Assembly: GCA_017406005.1 (NCBI GenBank)
Contig: JAFQZI010000053.1
Location: forward strand, 29,877 to 93,876
DNA: 64,000 nucleotides
Source: Oscillospiraceae bacterium
GTDB taxonomy: Bacteria > Bacillota > Clostridia > Oscillospirales > Oscillospiraceae
Direction of reading: 5' to 3'
Made by a program: the position numbers and the translations under genes. Position 1 is the stretch's first letter; the number at the start of each line of letters is the position of its first letter. Under the pieces are notes generated by a model. That model ran no database searches and was not told where the DNA came from. It saw nothing but the letters and a program-made list of their open reading frames with translations. Below, piece by piece: positions 25,746 to 35,089 of this stretch.

Positions 25746-25790
25746 AAAGTGCATCTGCAGGGAAATAACTCCCGGTGCAGATGCACTTTT
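25746..25790. terminator. Bidirectional terminator
   Basis: AAAGTGCATCTGCA pairs perfectly with TGCAGATGCACTTT across 16 bases. It serves the convergent GH3 and TRAP permease genes. Confidence 0.88.
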
Positions 25791-25843
25791 GTCATTTTGT
25801 CAGGAAAGACTATTATGCGTCTTTCAGGGGTTGCACCCAAAGC

Positions 25844-27799
25844 TCACACGGCAGTTTTGGCTCTCTTTGACAGGAGATACTGCGCGGCGACGACAACTGC
25901 CATGACAGCAAACCCGATGATATCCGTTGAAGTGGTAGGAACCATCATCAGGAGGCCTGCAGCGACGAGCGCAGCGCGGAACAGCGGATTGATCGGCCGG
26001 AACAGATAACCGTTGAGCCCTGCTGCCACACCGAAGATGCCAATCAGAGAAGTTGCGACGACGAGGATAACCTGAACAGTCGTTGTGTCAACGAGCAGCA
26101 TAGCCGGGTTCATGGCAAAGATGTAAGGCACAATGAAAGCCGCAATCGCCAGTTTGGAGGCATTGAAAGCCGTCTTCATCGGGGGAGCCTTTGCTATGGC
26201 AGAACCCGCATAGGCTGCCAGCGCGACAGGCGGAGTAATATCTGCCACGATACCGAAATAGAAAACAAAGAAATGGGCAGCGACCTGCGGAACACCGATG
26301 GTGATCAGGATAGGGGCACAGGTAGAGGCCATAATGCAATAATTCGCTGTCGTCGGCACACCCATGCCGAGGACGATGCAGCATAGCATGGTCAGCACGA
26401 GCGCAATCATGACTTTGCCGCCGGAGATGGTAACAACGGCGGTGATCAGCTTGGAAGCAAGGCCGGTCGAAGTGACGGACCCGGCTACAAGCCCTGCCAT
26501 TGCGCAGGCAACTGAAACCGTAATGGCACTTTTGGCACCGGCTTCCAGCGCATCGATGAAGCGGGCGAAGGTGAGGTTGTCACTCTTATCCTGACTCTTG
26601 GTAGCAATGGTGACAAGATTATTATAGAGGCCGACCAGGATGGTGATGCCGATGGCCACGGCAGCGGAGAACTGCATCGTGCGCTTGTTGGTGGCAACCA
26701 GATAGACCAGAACAAACAAAGGCAGAAGCAGATAGATTTTCGGAAGCAGAGAACGCAGCTTAGGAAGTTCTTCTTTCGGGATACCTCGCAGCCCCAGCTT
26801 CTTTGCTTCCAGATGGACGGCAATATAGATTCCCGTAAAATAGAGCACGGCAGGTAAAATAGCTTTCAGTGCCACCTGGCCATAGGGGATGCCCATATAC
26901 TCTGCCATCAGAAAAGCTGCTGCGCCCATAATCGGAGGCATGATCTGTCCACCTGTAGAAGCCGCAGCTTCCACTGCTCCGGCAAATTCAGGCTTATAGC
27001 CGGTTTTTTTCATCATCGGGATGGTAACAGAGCCGGTCGTAACGGTGTTGCCCACGGAAGATCCGGAAACCATGCCGCACAAAGCTGAGGAAATAACAGC
27101 CACCTTTGCCGGCCCGCCAGAGGAAGCACCGGCGATGGAATTGGCCAGATTGATGAAGAAGGCTGAAATTCCCGTCCGTTCCAGAAAGGCACCGAAGATA
27201 ATAAACACGACAATGTATTTTGCACAGACGTTGATCGGGGTGCTCATGATACCTGTGGTTGTATAGAACAGGTCATAGATGACTTTACCAAATCGGACGT
27301 TTGCAAAAGCATAAACCAGCAAAGCACCGACAACGCAGAGGATAGGAATACCGACACATCTCCGGCAGAGCTCTATGTATGAGAGAATTGCTACGACGGC
27401 CATGACAACCATCTTCGGATCTTTTGTGACGCGGGCTGCCAGCTTAATGATAGAGTGGGCATTGATGGCACAATAGAAAAACGGAAGAGCCCCTATAACG
27501 AGCAGAACGATATCATACCAGGGGATGTAATTAGGGCGTACATGTTTTTTGCTGACAGGGTAATTGAGATAACCGAGAACCAGAATCAGGCCGAGGAACA
27601 GATTCAGTTTTTCCTCCGGCATCATGGTGCTGAACAAAGTAGCCCAGATGCAGTAAACAGAGAAAGCGGCACAGAGATACCGGTTGACCTTGGCCGGAGT
27701 TCCCTCCCAGATACGAACGTTTGATTCACGATCGTATTTTTTCATCAGTTCTTCTGCGCTGACAGCTTCGGAATCGGGTGTTTTCTTGGTCGTTGCCAC
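25844..27799 (-). CDS. TRAP transporter fused permease (TAXI type)
   Basis: 651 residues with about 16-18 membrane helices. The small (DctQ-like) and large (DctM-like) permeases are fused, as usual in TAXI systems. Large-subunit signatures are GGPAKVAVISSALCGMVSGS, STGGQIMPPIMGAAAF and MGVPTTANYCIMA. A soluble N-terminal ~45 residues precedes the first helix. It works with the TAXI binding protein encoded upstream on the same strand, 112 bases away with a hairpin between. Confidence 0.92.
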   Translation of the reverse strand: MATTKKTPDSEAVSAEELMKKYDRESNVRIWEGTPAKVNRYLCAAFSVYCIWATLFSTMMPEEKLNLFLGLILVLGYLNYPVSKKHVRPNYIPWYDIVLLVIGALPFFYCAINAHSIIKLAARVTKDPKMVVMAVVAILSYIELCRRCVGIPILCVVGALLVYAFANVRFGKVIYDLFYTTTGIMSTPINVCAKYIVVFIIFGAFLERTGISAFFINLANSIAGASSGGPAKVAVISSALCGMVSGSSVGNTVTTGSVTIPMMKKTGYKPEFAGAVEAAASTGGQIMPPIMGAAAFLMAEYMGIPYGQVALKAILPAVLYFTGIYIAVHLEAKKLGLRGIPKEELPKLRSLLPKIYLLLPLFVLVYLVATNKRTMQFSAAVAIGITILVGLYNNLVTIATKSQDKSDNLTFARFIDALEAGAKSAITVSVACAMAGLVAGSVTSTGLASKLITAVVTISGGKVMIALVLTMLCCIVLGMGVPTTANYCIMASTCAPILITIGVPQVAAHFFVFYFGIVADITPPVALAAYAGSAIAKAPPMKTAFNASKLAIAAFIVPYIFAMNPAMLLVDTTTVQVILVVATSLIGIFGVAAGLNGYLFRPINPLFRAALVAAGLLMMVPTTSTDIIGFAVMAVVVAAQYLLSKRAKTAV

Positions 27800-27849
27800 G
27801 ATTACTGGCTCCTTTTTTGCAGATTTTTTACAACGCTAAAAACCATGCT

Positions 27850-27874
27850 GCCCGCATCCGAAAAGGATGCGGGC
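27850..27874 (-). other. Stem-loop between TAXI binding protein and permease
   Basis: GCCCGCATCC pairs perfectly with GGATGCGGGC around five bases, and flanking CCATG/CATGG can extend it. The position parallels the dctP-dctQ hairpin and suggests partial termination or 3' protection of the binding-protein message. Confidence 0.65.
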
Positions 27875-27911
27875 TTGTCATGGTATAGAGAAAGCTTATC
27901 TTATACGAAGA

Positions 27912-28886
27912 TTACTTGCCTTCTACCGTGATGCCCTTGTCAGCAAAGTACTGAACAGCACCGCTGTGGTAAGGAACACCGGCGAAGGAAGAAGCGAACT
28001 CAAGGCTCAGCTCATTGGCCTTGTCATGAACCTGTGCAATGGCATCCAGATTCTCAAAGACACCGCAGAGGAAGTTGTACACATCCACATCAGCCACATC
28101 ATCAGCTGCGATGACAACTGCGCTGACAGCGACTGTGGTGGCGTCTTCCGGCATGTTGTAGGTTGCTGCCGGGATAACTGCCTTGGCATAGAACGGAGAC
28201 TCAGCAATCAGTGCATCGATATGCTCATCATCCAGGCTGACAAGATAAACATTCTTTGTCGTTGCAAGAGAAGTAACAGCAGTGGTCGGAGCGCCTGCTA
28301 CGATAAAGGCTGCATCGATCTGGCCGTCCTGCAGAGCCTCTGCACTGTCAGCGAAGGACTGGTAGGTGGGGCTGATGTCTTCTTCTGTGAGACCGTAGGC
28401 ACCGAGAACGTCAATGGCGTTGAAGTAAACACCCGAGCCAGCAGCGCCGATGGAAACAGACTTGCCTGCCAGGTCCGCAACGGATTTGATATCCGGGTTC
28501 ATCGTAACGATCTGAACCTGCTCCATGTACAGAGGAGCGACAATGGAGAAATTGGTGATAGCACCAAGATCTTCAAAGGAACGAACACCGGCATAGGCAT
28601 AGGACAGAACGTCAGACTGGGAGAAACCAAGCTGTGCATCGCCCATATCCAGAGCGTCGATATTGGCCTTGGAACCACCGGAGGTGATTGCTGTGACGTT
28701 GGTGCTGGTTACTTCGCTGACCTTCTGTGCGAGAACGCCGCCGAAGCCGAAGTAAGTGCCTGCTTCACCGCCGGTTGTGAAGGTGAGCTTGGAACCGCCG
28801 TCTTTCGGGGCAGCATCTGCAAATGCGCCTGCAGCCAGTGCCATCACAAGGCACAGAGCCAGAACAACAGAAAGAATCTTTTTCAT
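27912..28886 (-). CDS. TAXI family TRAP solute-binding protein
   Basis: 324 residues. A signal peptide (about 1-24, ending GAFADA) precedes LTFTTGGEAGTYFGFGGVLAQ, the family opening block, then AITSGGSKANIDALDMGDAQLGF and VSIGAAGSGVYF. TAXI proteins feed fused TRAP permeases; some bind glutamate or other acids, and the ligand here is not evident. ATG 28886, with GAGGT eight bases before it, is preferred to the upstream ATG at 28928, which would put 14 residues in front of the signal peptide. Confidence 0.92.
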   Translation of the reverse strand: MKKILSVVLALCLVMALAAGAFADAAPKDGGSKLTFTTGGEAGTYFGFGGVLAQKVSEVTSTNVTAITSGGSKANIDALDMGDAQLGFSQSDVLSYAYAGVRSFEDLGAITNFSIVAPLYMEQVQIVTMNPDIKSVADLAGKSVSIGAAGSGVYFNAIDVLGAYGLTEEDISPTYQSFADSAEALQDGQIDAAFIVAGAPTTAVTSLATTKNVYLVSLDDEHIDALIAESPFYAKAVIPAATYNMPEDATTVAVSAVVIAADDVADVDVYNFLCGVFENLDAIAQVHDKANELSLEFASSFAGVPYHSGAVQYFADKGITVEGK

Positions 28887-28926
28887 GATAAAATACCTCA
28901 CTGTAAATGTATTTTGGGATACACGC

Positions 28927-28955
28927 ACTATACCCTATTCGGAACCAAATGTAAA
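28927..28955 (-). promoter_or_regulatory. Promoter of the TAXI operon
   Basis: On the minus strand TTTACA, 17 bases, TATAGT, about 40 bases upstream of the start codon. Confidence 0.65.
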
Positions 28956-29069
28956 ATACGGAAAAAGACATAAAATATCAAGTTTTTTGATAATTTATCT
29001 GTCTTTCGGCAAAAAATCAAAAATTTAAGAAACCGGAAACGATCGTTTTGTGAAAATTCAACATACCGG

Positions 29070-29098
29070 TTGCAAAAACCCATGTTTTGTTGGATAAT
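29070..29098 (+). promoter_or_regulatory. Promoter of the HAD hydrolase gene
   Basis: TTGCAA, 17 bases, GATAAT, with AAGGAGTGA and the ATG following. Confidence 0.65.
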
Positions 29099-29124
29099 AC
29101 AAAAAAGAAAAAGGAGTGAGATTT

Positions 29125-29973
29125 ATGAATCATAATAAACAGGATATAAAACTGATAGCCTTCGATTTGGATAATACGTTCCTGGACAGCAAAAAAAGAA
29201 TCCCGGAGGAAAACCTGCGCGCATTGGAAAAAGCAGCAGAAAAGGGGATCGTTCCCGTGCCGGCTACGGGAAGGCTGTATGGCGGGCTTCCTGCAGAGCT
29301 TCGTGAACTGCCGTATTTCCGATATTACATTCTGATCAACGGGGCAAAGGTTTATGATGCTAAAGAAGATAAAGTGCTGTATGCAGCGGAACTGAGCAAT
29401 GACCGGGCACTTTCTCTGTTTGCTCATGCCAGAGAGGTAGGCTGTTATTATGACTGTTATCTCCGGGATCAGGGGCTGATGGACAAGGCATCCTATGACA
29501 GTATCGATGAATTTGTTAGCGACAGGATTTATGCCGATTATATGAGGAGCATCCGAATGCCGATTGAAGATCTGGCTGATCTTGTCAGGCAGGATGGTGG
29601 GCCGGTGCAGAAAGTCCAGTATTTCTTTAAAGACATGGAAGAGCGGGCCCGACAGCTTTCGCTCCTGCCGAAGCTGTTTCCGGATATCATAGCAACCACA
29701 TCGATGCCGATGAACATTGAGATTAACGCGGCCAATGCCAGCAAAGGTCCGGCACTTGCCCGGCTGTGCAGAGCTCTCGGGTTTACGGAAGAGAATGCTG
29801 TGGCTTTCGGGGACAGCACGAATGACCTTGATATGATAGAGACTGCCGGGATCGGCGTAGCCATGTGCAACAGTGAAAAAAGCGTACTCCGCGTTGCAGA
29901 TAAAATAACCGCCTGCGACAACAACGACGCAGGCGTAGGAAAAACGATAATGGAGCTGATAAACAAAGGATAA
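29125..29973 (+). CDS. HAD superfamily (Cof-type) phosphatase
   Basis: 282 residues. Motif I is FDLDNTFLDS (Asp14, Asp16) and motif IV GDSTNDLDMIETAG near residue 230, the Cof/YidA pattern of cytosolic sugar-phosphate or cofactor phosphatases. Motif II lies in PATGRLYGG. The large cap domain sits between motifs II and III. AAGGAG precedes ATG 29125. It lies just before the lipid island but has its own ordinary promoter and no copy of the island promoter element. Confidence 0.9.
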   Translation: MNHNKQDIKLIAFDLDNTFLDSKKRIPEENLRALEKAAEKGIVPVPATGRLYGGLPAELRELPYFRYYILINGAKVYDAKEDKVLYAAELSNDRALSLFAHAREVGCYYDCYLRDQGLMDKASYDSIDEFVSDRIYADYMRSIRMPIEDLADLVRQDGGPVQKVQYFFKDMEERARQLSLLPKLFPDIIATTSMPMNIEINAANASKGPALARLCRALGFTEENAVAFGDSTNDLDMIETAGIGVAMCNSEKSVLRVADKITACDNNDAGVGKTIMELINKG

Positions 29974-29993
29974 AAAAGGCCAATATCGGATAA

Positions 29994-30053
29994 TTCAGAT
30001 TTCTTCATATTTGTTTGATAAGGGTTTTCAGATTTGAGTAGTATCCTCACAAA
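29994..30053 (+). promoter_or_regulatory. Island promoter a (VTT-pssA-psd operon)
   Basis: TTCAGATTTC at 29994, TTCATATTTG at 30004, TTTTCAGATTTG covering +33, and -10 TATCCT at 30042 (+48). No TTGACA-like -35. One of six promoters of this geometry. Confidence 0.7.
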
Positions 30054-30068
30054 AAAAGGAGGATGCGT

Positions 30069-30656
30069 ATGGAGTTCAAAAAAGAAAACCTGATCAAACA
30101 TACAGCAATGTGCCTGCTGATGTTTCTTTTGCTTCTCTCAGCAATGTTTGTTGGAAGCGGTTGGATCGGCGGGCATTTTAAATCGATGGAAACTCTTAGG
30201 ATTTATCTGGAAAGTTACGGTAAACTTGGTCCGATAATTCTGACAATGATCCAGGCTCTGCAAGTCATTCTTCCTGTATTGCCCGGATTTTTCGGCTGCA
30301 TTGTAGGGGCGGCGATGTTCGGAGCAGCAGGCGGGTTCTGGATCAACTACATCGGGATCAGCGCCGGTTCCCTGATGGCATATTGGCTTGCAAGACATTT
30401 CGGAGTCAGCCTTGTTCAAAAAATGGTACCTATGGAAAATTATGAAGGATGGATCAATCGGATCAATCAGAGAAAAAGTTATACGATTGTGCTTTTTCTT
30501 GCAATTCTTTTGCCGTTAGCCCCGGATGACTTCCTCTGCTACTTTTCCGGTCTTACGTCTATGTCAGCAAAAAAGTTTACATGGATCATTTTACTGGCAA
30601 AACCATGGTGTATCTTGTTTTACAGTATCTTTTTTGCTTATCTGATACAATCGTAA
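30069..30656 (+). CDS. VTT-domain (TVP38/TMEM64, DedA-like) membrane protein
   Basis: 195 residues with five to six hydrophobic segments. The central block (VLPGFFGCIVGAAMFG, then GSLMAYWLARHFG and LLPLAPDDFLCYFSGLTSM) matches the VTT domain of TVP38/TMEM64 and DedA proteins. Recent work ties members to lipid scrambling or undecaprenyl- and phospholipid-carrier transport. AGGAGG at 30057-30062 favours ATG 30069 over the ATG two codons earlier. It is first in an operon with phosphatidylserine synthase and decarboxylase (12-base gap), supporting a role in moving phospholipids across the membrane. Confidence 0.88.
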   Translation: MEFKKENLIKHTAMCLLMFLLLLSAMFVGSGWIGGHFKSMETLRIYLESYGKLGPIILTMIQALQVILPVLPGFFGCIVGAAMFGAAGGFWINYIGISAGSLMAYWLARHFGVSLVQKMVPMENYEGWINRINQRKSYTIVLFLAILLPLAPDDFLCYFSGLTSMSAKKFTWIILLAKPWCILFYSIFFAYLIQS

Positions 30657-30668
30657 GGAGGAACTGTT

Positions 30669-31289
30669 ATGCTTGGTATTTACAATTATACTGTCATTCT
30701 TACTTATCTGGGAATGCTGACAGGCTTTGCCGGTATAACGTTTGCCTCTGGAGGTGACACAAAAAAGGCATTGATTTGCCTGATGATTGCCGGCGTTTGC
30801 GATATGTTTGATGGAAAGATCGCCTCTACGATGGTAAGAACCCGCCAGGAAAAACGTTTTGGCGTGCAGATTGACTCTCTGAGCGATCTTATCTGCTTCG
30901 GCGTTCTGCCTGCGCTGATACTCTATATGGGCAGTAACGCCAGATTTAGGCTGATTCCATCCGCATTATATCTTCTCTGCGCATTGATTCGGCTTGCCTG
31001 GTTTAACGTAGATGAAGAGGAACGACAGGAGCGGGAACAAAGCAGCCGTCGTGTTTATTATGGGCTTCCAGTGACAAGCGCTGCATTGATTTTTCCCCTC
31101 ATAATGGGGTTATGTGAAAGACAGCATTGGGAAACTCAAAAGATTGGCACTTTGGCACTAGTCATTACTGCGGGGGCTTTTCTTACTCCATTCCGGCTGA
31201 AAAAGCCAGCCCTTCCCGGAAAGATTGGTATGCTGTTGCTCGGGGCATTAGGCATGCTGGTTGTTGTGATGGCAGGGATGGATGTATGA
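30669..31289 (+). CDS. pssA: CDP-diacylglycerol-serine O-phosphatidyltransferase
   Basis: 206 residues with about six membrane helices. The CDP-alcohol phosphatidyltransferase motif is visible as FDGKIAS followed by GVQIDSLSD, which keeps the G-x3-D-x3-D metal ligands. It would join serine to CDP-diacylglycerol to form phosphatidylserine. Coupling to a decarboxylase (four-base ATGA overlap) makes serine the expected alcohol rather than glycerol or inositol. GGAGGA precedes the ATG. Confidence 0.9.
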   Translation: MLGIYNYTVILTYLGMLTGFAGITFASGGDTKKALICLMIAGVCDMFDGKIASTMVRTRQEKRFGVQIDSLSDLICFGVLPALILYMGSNARFRLIPSALYLLCALIRLAWFNVDEEERQEREQSSRRVYYGLPVTSAALIFPLIMGLCERQHWETQKIGTLALVITAGAFLTPFRLKKPALPGKIGMLLLGALGMLVVVMAGMDV

Positions 31290-32113
31290 AAAATAATGAC
31301 AGGATGGTACACTTCCTGTATGCCACAAAAACAGGACGACTTCTGTTGAGCCTGATACAGAAGACCCGTGCCGATCATCTGATTGTTCGATTTCTCCGTT
31401 CACACTGGTCTCGCCCGGTTGTTGACTGGTATGTAAAACGCTATAAGATTCCCTTGACCACGGAGGAGCGGCAGAAGTACCGCTCCTTCCGGGATTTCTT
31501 TGCACGGAAACGGGAAATAACTAAAATTGATATTACACCGGTTCATCTGATCAGCCCGTGTGACGGCTGGCTGAGAGCCTACCCGATTGAGAAGGACAGC
31601 AGCTTTCGTATAAAAGGATCACACTATCGGGTAAGCGACCTGCTGGGGGATGACGTTCTGGCGAAAAACTATGAAGGGGGAACCTGTCTTGTTATCCGCC
31701 TGCGAGTATCGGACTGTCATCGGTACTGTTATATCGATGACGGCTATCAGAGCTGTAATCATATTATTCCGGGCTTGCTGCACAGTGTTCAGCCCATAGC
31801 CTGTGAAACTTACCCCGTTTTTACGCTGAACCGGAGAAGCTGGTGCCTGCTGGCGACGGAGAACTTCGGACCTGTCGTACAGACTGAGATTGGTGCTCTG
31901 GTTGTGGGAGGAATTATTAACAGAAGCGAGAATAGCCGTTTCTTGCGAGGCAGTGAAAAGGGGTATTTCGACCTGGCAGGCTCTACAATTGTTCTCCTTT
32001 TTGAGGCGGGGAGAATCCAGCTTCGACCGGAGATAAAAGAGCAGCTCGACAATGGCCGGGAAGTGCGGGTAGAACTGGGCAGTTGGATTGCTACGCAGCA
32101 AACAAAAGAATAG
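31286..32113 (+). CDS. psd: Phosphatidylserine decarboxylase proenzyme
   Basis: 275 residues. SPCDGWLR carries the Asp and SDCHRYC the His of the self-processing triad. Near the C-terminus LAGSTIVLLF is the cleavage site, predicted between Gly232 and Ser233, where Ser becomes the pyruvoyl cofactor. The enzyme makes phosphatidylethanolamine from the product of the preceding gene. The pssA stop overlaps the ATG by four bases. The cleavage motif reads AGST where many relatives have LGST or GGST. Confidence 0.92.
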   Translation: MKNNDRMVHFLYATKTGRLLLSLIQKTRADHLIVRFLRSHWSRPVVDWYVKRYKIPLTTEERQKYRSFRDFFARKREITKIDITPVHLISPCDGWLRAYPIEKDSSFRIKGSHYRVSDLLGDDVLAKNYEGGTCLVIRLRVSDCHRYCYIDDGYQSCNHIIPGLLHSVQPIACETYPVFTLNRRSWCLLATENFGPVVQTEIGALVVGGIINRSENSRFLRGSEKGYFDLAGSTIVLLFEAGRIQLRPEIKEQLDNGREVRVELGSWIATQQTKE

Positions 32114-32141
32114 AATAGCCACTATTCTGTTACACAGTATG

Positions 32142-32186
32142 AAAGAAACCATACATCTCTCAAATAAAGATGCATGGTTTCTTTTT
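32142..32186. terminator. Bidirectional terminator
   Basis: AAAGAAACCATACATCT pairs with AGATGCATGGTTTCTTT (one mismatch), with T-runs on both strands, between psd and the convergent coiled-coil gene. Confidence 0.85.
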
Positions 32187-32200
32187 CATTCCCTGAACAT

Positions 32201-32629
32201 TTATTTGCCTTCCATCAGCTCTTTCAATTCTTTTGCTTCAGCCTCAACATCAATCTTCATTTGCCGGACAGCATCCTGATGTTCTGCTTCTGCCTGAAGG
32301 CGGCTCTGACGAATTTCTTTTTCCATATTATGCATTTCCAGGGTGTCGTCCGCAGCCTGCTTGACTTCCTGTACATCTGTGCAAACCTGGAGGGTAAGAT
32401 CTTTCAACTTGTTTGCGGCATCCTTTATGGCACTTTTTGCGGATTCGGCAAGCCTTTCTATGTCTTCCATGTCAAACTTGCCGTCTTCACCGAGAACTAC
32501 CTTACCAACTTCACTGTTCTTAAATTTGTCAAAGAGGCTATCGGGTGCACTTTCTTCAATGATAACGTCTTTGAGGAAGCTGTCTTCGAGCAGTTCGTTG
32601 ATTTCGTTTGTGTTTTCTTCAGTATTCAT
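32201..32629 (-). CDS. Acidic coiled-coil protein of unknown function
   Basis: 142 residues, charged, with no signal or membrane segment. Residues about 50-140 look almost wholly helical with heptad-like spacing (LAESAKSAIKDAANKLKDLT to the C-terminus). GGAG sits eight bases before the ATG. It is driven by island promoter f, so it probably belongs to the same stress or lipid response. A membrane-surface scaffold such as PspA-like proteins provide is one idea, but no homology is claimed. Confidence 0.8.
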   Translation of the reverse strand: MNTEENTNEINELLEDSFLKDVIIEESAPDSLFDKFKNSEVGKVVLGEDGKFDMEDIERLAESAKSAIKDAANKLKDLTLQVCTDVQEVKQAADDTLEMHNMEKEIRQSRLQAEAEHQDAVRQMKIDVEAEAKELKELMEGK

Positions 32630-32676
32630 AATCGATACTCCTTTTAATATTCGGATCTCATATTACTGAGTCCTAT

Positions 32677-32736
32677 AAAGAGATCATAACAGATAAATCT
32701 TAAAAGGCACCTGATTGAATTCTGAAGAATTCTGAA
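32677..32736 (-). promoter_or_regulatory. Island promoter f (coiled-coil gene)
   Basis: On the minus strand TTCAGAATTC at 32736 and a second identical copy at 32726, CTTTTAAGATTT with TTAAGA at +33 (32703), and -10 TATGAT at +48 (32688-32683). Confidence 0.7.
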
Positions 32737-32754
32737 AGACGCTTCTTCTGTATA

Positions 32755-34131
32755 CTATGTGCTGTGGGAATGCGGGCTAACCAGATTATCGGAAAGGTTT
32801 GGGTTTTCCAGCTTCAGCGTTTTTGCAAGAATCAGGGTCAGAATTCCGCTGGCTACGGCTGCCGCGGACGCCATCAGCCAGACACCGTTCAAGCCCCAAA
32901 CAGCAGTAAGAACAAAGAGGAATGCGATGGGAAATACAAGTGTTCCGAAGAAAGACACCAGCAAAGAACGCACGGGGCGATCAAGCGCCGTGAAGAAAGA
33001 GGAAAAGCACATATCGATCCATCCGACCAGATAGGAGAAGGAAAAGATTTTAATCGCTGTTATGCTGACGTTGAGCAGCTCTGTATCACCCGGTTTGATA
33101 AAGATCTTTGCAGCATGCGGCCCGATCAACAGCATAAACAGGAAAGAAGCAAGGGACACGATGATTGTAGCGATCAGCACTCTCTGGAAAATAGACTTCA
33201 TCCTTCCCAGAAGACCTGCCCCATAGCAATAGCTGATGGCAGGCTGGAGTGAATCGCAGATCCCGAAATTCAGCATACCGATAATACTGTCTACATACAT
33301 AACTATGGAGAAAGCAGCGACCGCTGTGGTACCTCCGTATTTAAGAAGAAACAGATTCATCACTACACTCATAATAGATGTGGCAATACTGCTGAAGAAT
33401 TCGCTTGACCCGTTTGCAGCAATGCGGAGAAACTGTGCAGCCGGTATGTTTTCTTTCGTGTAGTAAACATCCATCCGCTTGTTCAGAAACAGAATCAGTG
33501 TTATGGATGAACCGAGCACAATCGAAATGCAGCTTGCAACTGCAGCAGCCTTTACACCCTTATGAAAAACAGCGATCAGGAGAAAATCCAGGACAACGTT
33601 AAGCAGTTGCGTGATGACCCCGATACTCATGCTGAGTTTCTGTTTCCCGCAGACACGCAGAAAGTTATCTGTAGCAAAGTAAATAGGAATAAGCGGACCG
33701 AAGATTGCATAGACTTTGAGGTATTCTGTGCCATGCAGGATCGCTTCTTCACTTGCCCCCGGAGAAATCAGATTGATGAACGGCTTGGCAAAGAAAAAGC
33801 CAAGGACGCTGATCGCGCAGGAGAACAATAGGATAAACTTGACGGAAAACGAAAAGACCTTTGACGCATCCTTCTGTTTCTGCGCGCCAAGGAGAATTGA
33901 TATATTGACGGAAGCACCGGTTGCAATCATGTTGGAGATAGCTTCCACAATCATTATGATCGGCATGATCAGATTGACCGCTGCAAGGGCGTCTTCACCC
34001 AGATACCGGCCGACGAATATTCCATCAACAACGGAATAGAGGGCACCGAATACGGAGGTGATTACCGCCGGAATTGCGCAGCGAAAAAACAGTTTTGTCG
34101 GTGGAGTGTTAAGAAATATTGCTGAATCCAT
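32755..34131 (-). CDS. MATE family transporter
   Basis: 458 residues, about 12 membrane helices, with MATE features (FFRCAIPAVITSVFGALYSV, GRYLGEDALAAVNLIMP). The start is set at ATG 34131, preceded by TGGAGAG; the frame is open to an ATG at 34188, but the extra residues do not fit the family. It lies inside the lipid island yet lacks the shared promoter element. Its partner across the divergent gap, the PAP2 gene, has one. The substrate is unknown. Confidence 0.9.
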   Translation of the reverse strand: MDSAIFLNTPPTKLFFRCAIPAVITSVFGALYSVVDGIFVGRYLGEDALAAVNLIMPIIMIVEAISNMIATGASVNISILLGAQKQKDASKVFSFSVKFILLFSCAISVLGFFFAKPFINLISPGASEEAILHGTEYLKVYAIFGPLIPIYFATDNFLRVCGKQKLSMSIGVITQLLNVVLDFLLIAVFHKGVKAAAVASCISIVLGSSITLILFLNKRMDVYYTKENIPAAQFLRIAANGSSEFFSSIATSIMSVVMNLFLLKYGGTTAVAAFSIVMYVDSIIGMLNFGICDSLQPAISYCYGAGLLGRMKSIFQRVLIATIIVSLASFLFMLLIGPHAAKIFIKPGDTELLNVSITAIKIFSFSYLVGWIDMCFSSFFTALDRPVRSLLVSFFGTLVFPIAFLFVLTAVWGLNGVWLMASAAAVASGILTLILAKTLKLENPNLSDNLVSPHSHST

Positions 34132-34224
34132 GAAAACTCTCCATTGGTTCAAAATGGCTCTTATTAGCAGAACTGCTGCATTATACATAGAAACGGGATA
34201 CAGGAAAAGAGTAAATCATGAGAA

Positions 34225-34284
34225 TTCAGATTTTTTCATTTTTTTGCTGAATCATTTTTAAGATTTGTGTCTTATTATGTCACT
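34225..34284 (+). promoter_or_regulatory. Island promoter b (PAP2 gene)
   Basis: TTCAGATTTT at 34225, TTCATTTTTT at 34235, TTTTTAAGATTT with TTAAGA at +33 (34258), and -10 TATTAT at +48 (34273-34278). Confidence 0.7.
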
Positions 34285-34307
34285 TAATAACAGAGGAGGA
34301 TCTGCTC

Positions 34308-35048
34308 TTGCAAGTGAAAAAAGTATACCCTATGAAGAATGTGAACTCAAAAGAAACAAAGCAATATTATTTCGTTTCACTATTTCTGATGCTGTTAAGC
34401 AATCGAATTATTTTCTGGCTGAGCCATTTCTTAAGCCGAAACACCCTTCATTTTGATCTGAGTCTCCCAGCAGATGCACTGATACCCTTTATGCCTTGGA
34501 CAATCCTGATCTACGGCGGTGTCAATATCTGGTGGATTTATATCTATTGGCTGGTAGCCGGATGCGAGCGACAGGAATCAAATCACTTTTTTTGTGCACA
34601 GCTAGTGGCAAAGACAGCCAGTTTCCTGTTCTTTATTTTTTTGCCCACTACTATTACCCGTCCGGAGTTGAAAGGGAACTCGATCTGGATTTTTCTTATG
34701 CGCTTTTTATACAGAATAGATACGCCGGATAATCTGTTCCCGTCAATTCATTGCATGCTCGGGTGGATATGCTGGATTGCGGTCCGCGGGAAGAAAGATA
34801 TCTCTATCGGAATCCGCACACTGTCATTCCTTTTGGCCGTTGCTGTTTGCGCTTCAACACTGACGGTACGGCAGCATGTAATTATGGATGTTGCCGGGGG
34901 AATTCTGTTAAGTGAGATCAGCTACATGCTTGCTGACAATGCTGCTCTGAGCAGCCTGTATGCAAAGCTAGTCAATTGGTTTATAAGGAATAGCACCTCT
35001 TTGCAAAGGGGTGCAGATATGAGAAAAGCACTGAATTCCGGATCTTAA
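34308..35048 (+). CDS. PAP2 superfamily membrane phosphatase
   Basis: 246 residues with about six membrane helices. The three-part acid phosphatase signature is visible: K-x-RP in the segment ending TTITRPELKG, PSIHCMLGW (the usual PSGH), and STLTVRQHVIMDVAGG with the catalytic His and Asp. Members dephosphorylate phosphatidic acid, undecaprenyl-PP or similar lipids on the outer face, or transfer head groups. AGGAGG at 34294-34299 places the start at TTG 34308, though ATG 34332 is in frame. The shared promoter links it to phospholipid synthesis. Confidence 0.88.
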   Translation: MQVKKVYPMKNVNSKETKQYYFVSLFLMLLSNRIIFWLSHFLSRNTLHFDLSLPADALIPFMPWTILIYGGVNIWWIYIYWLVAGCERQESNHFFCAQLVAKTASFLFFIFLPTTITRPELKGNSIWIFLMRFLYRIDTPDNLFPSIHCMLGWICWIAVRGKKDISIGIRTLSFLLAVAVCASTLTVRQHVIMDVAGGILLSEISYMLADNAALSSLYAKLVNWFIRNSTSLQRGADMRKALNSGS

Positions 35049-35089
35049 AGCCTGTATGTATCCCAAATGAGCGTCAGGGGAAAAAGAAA

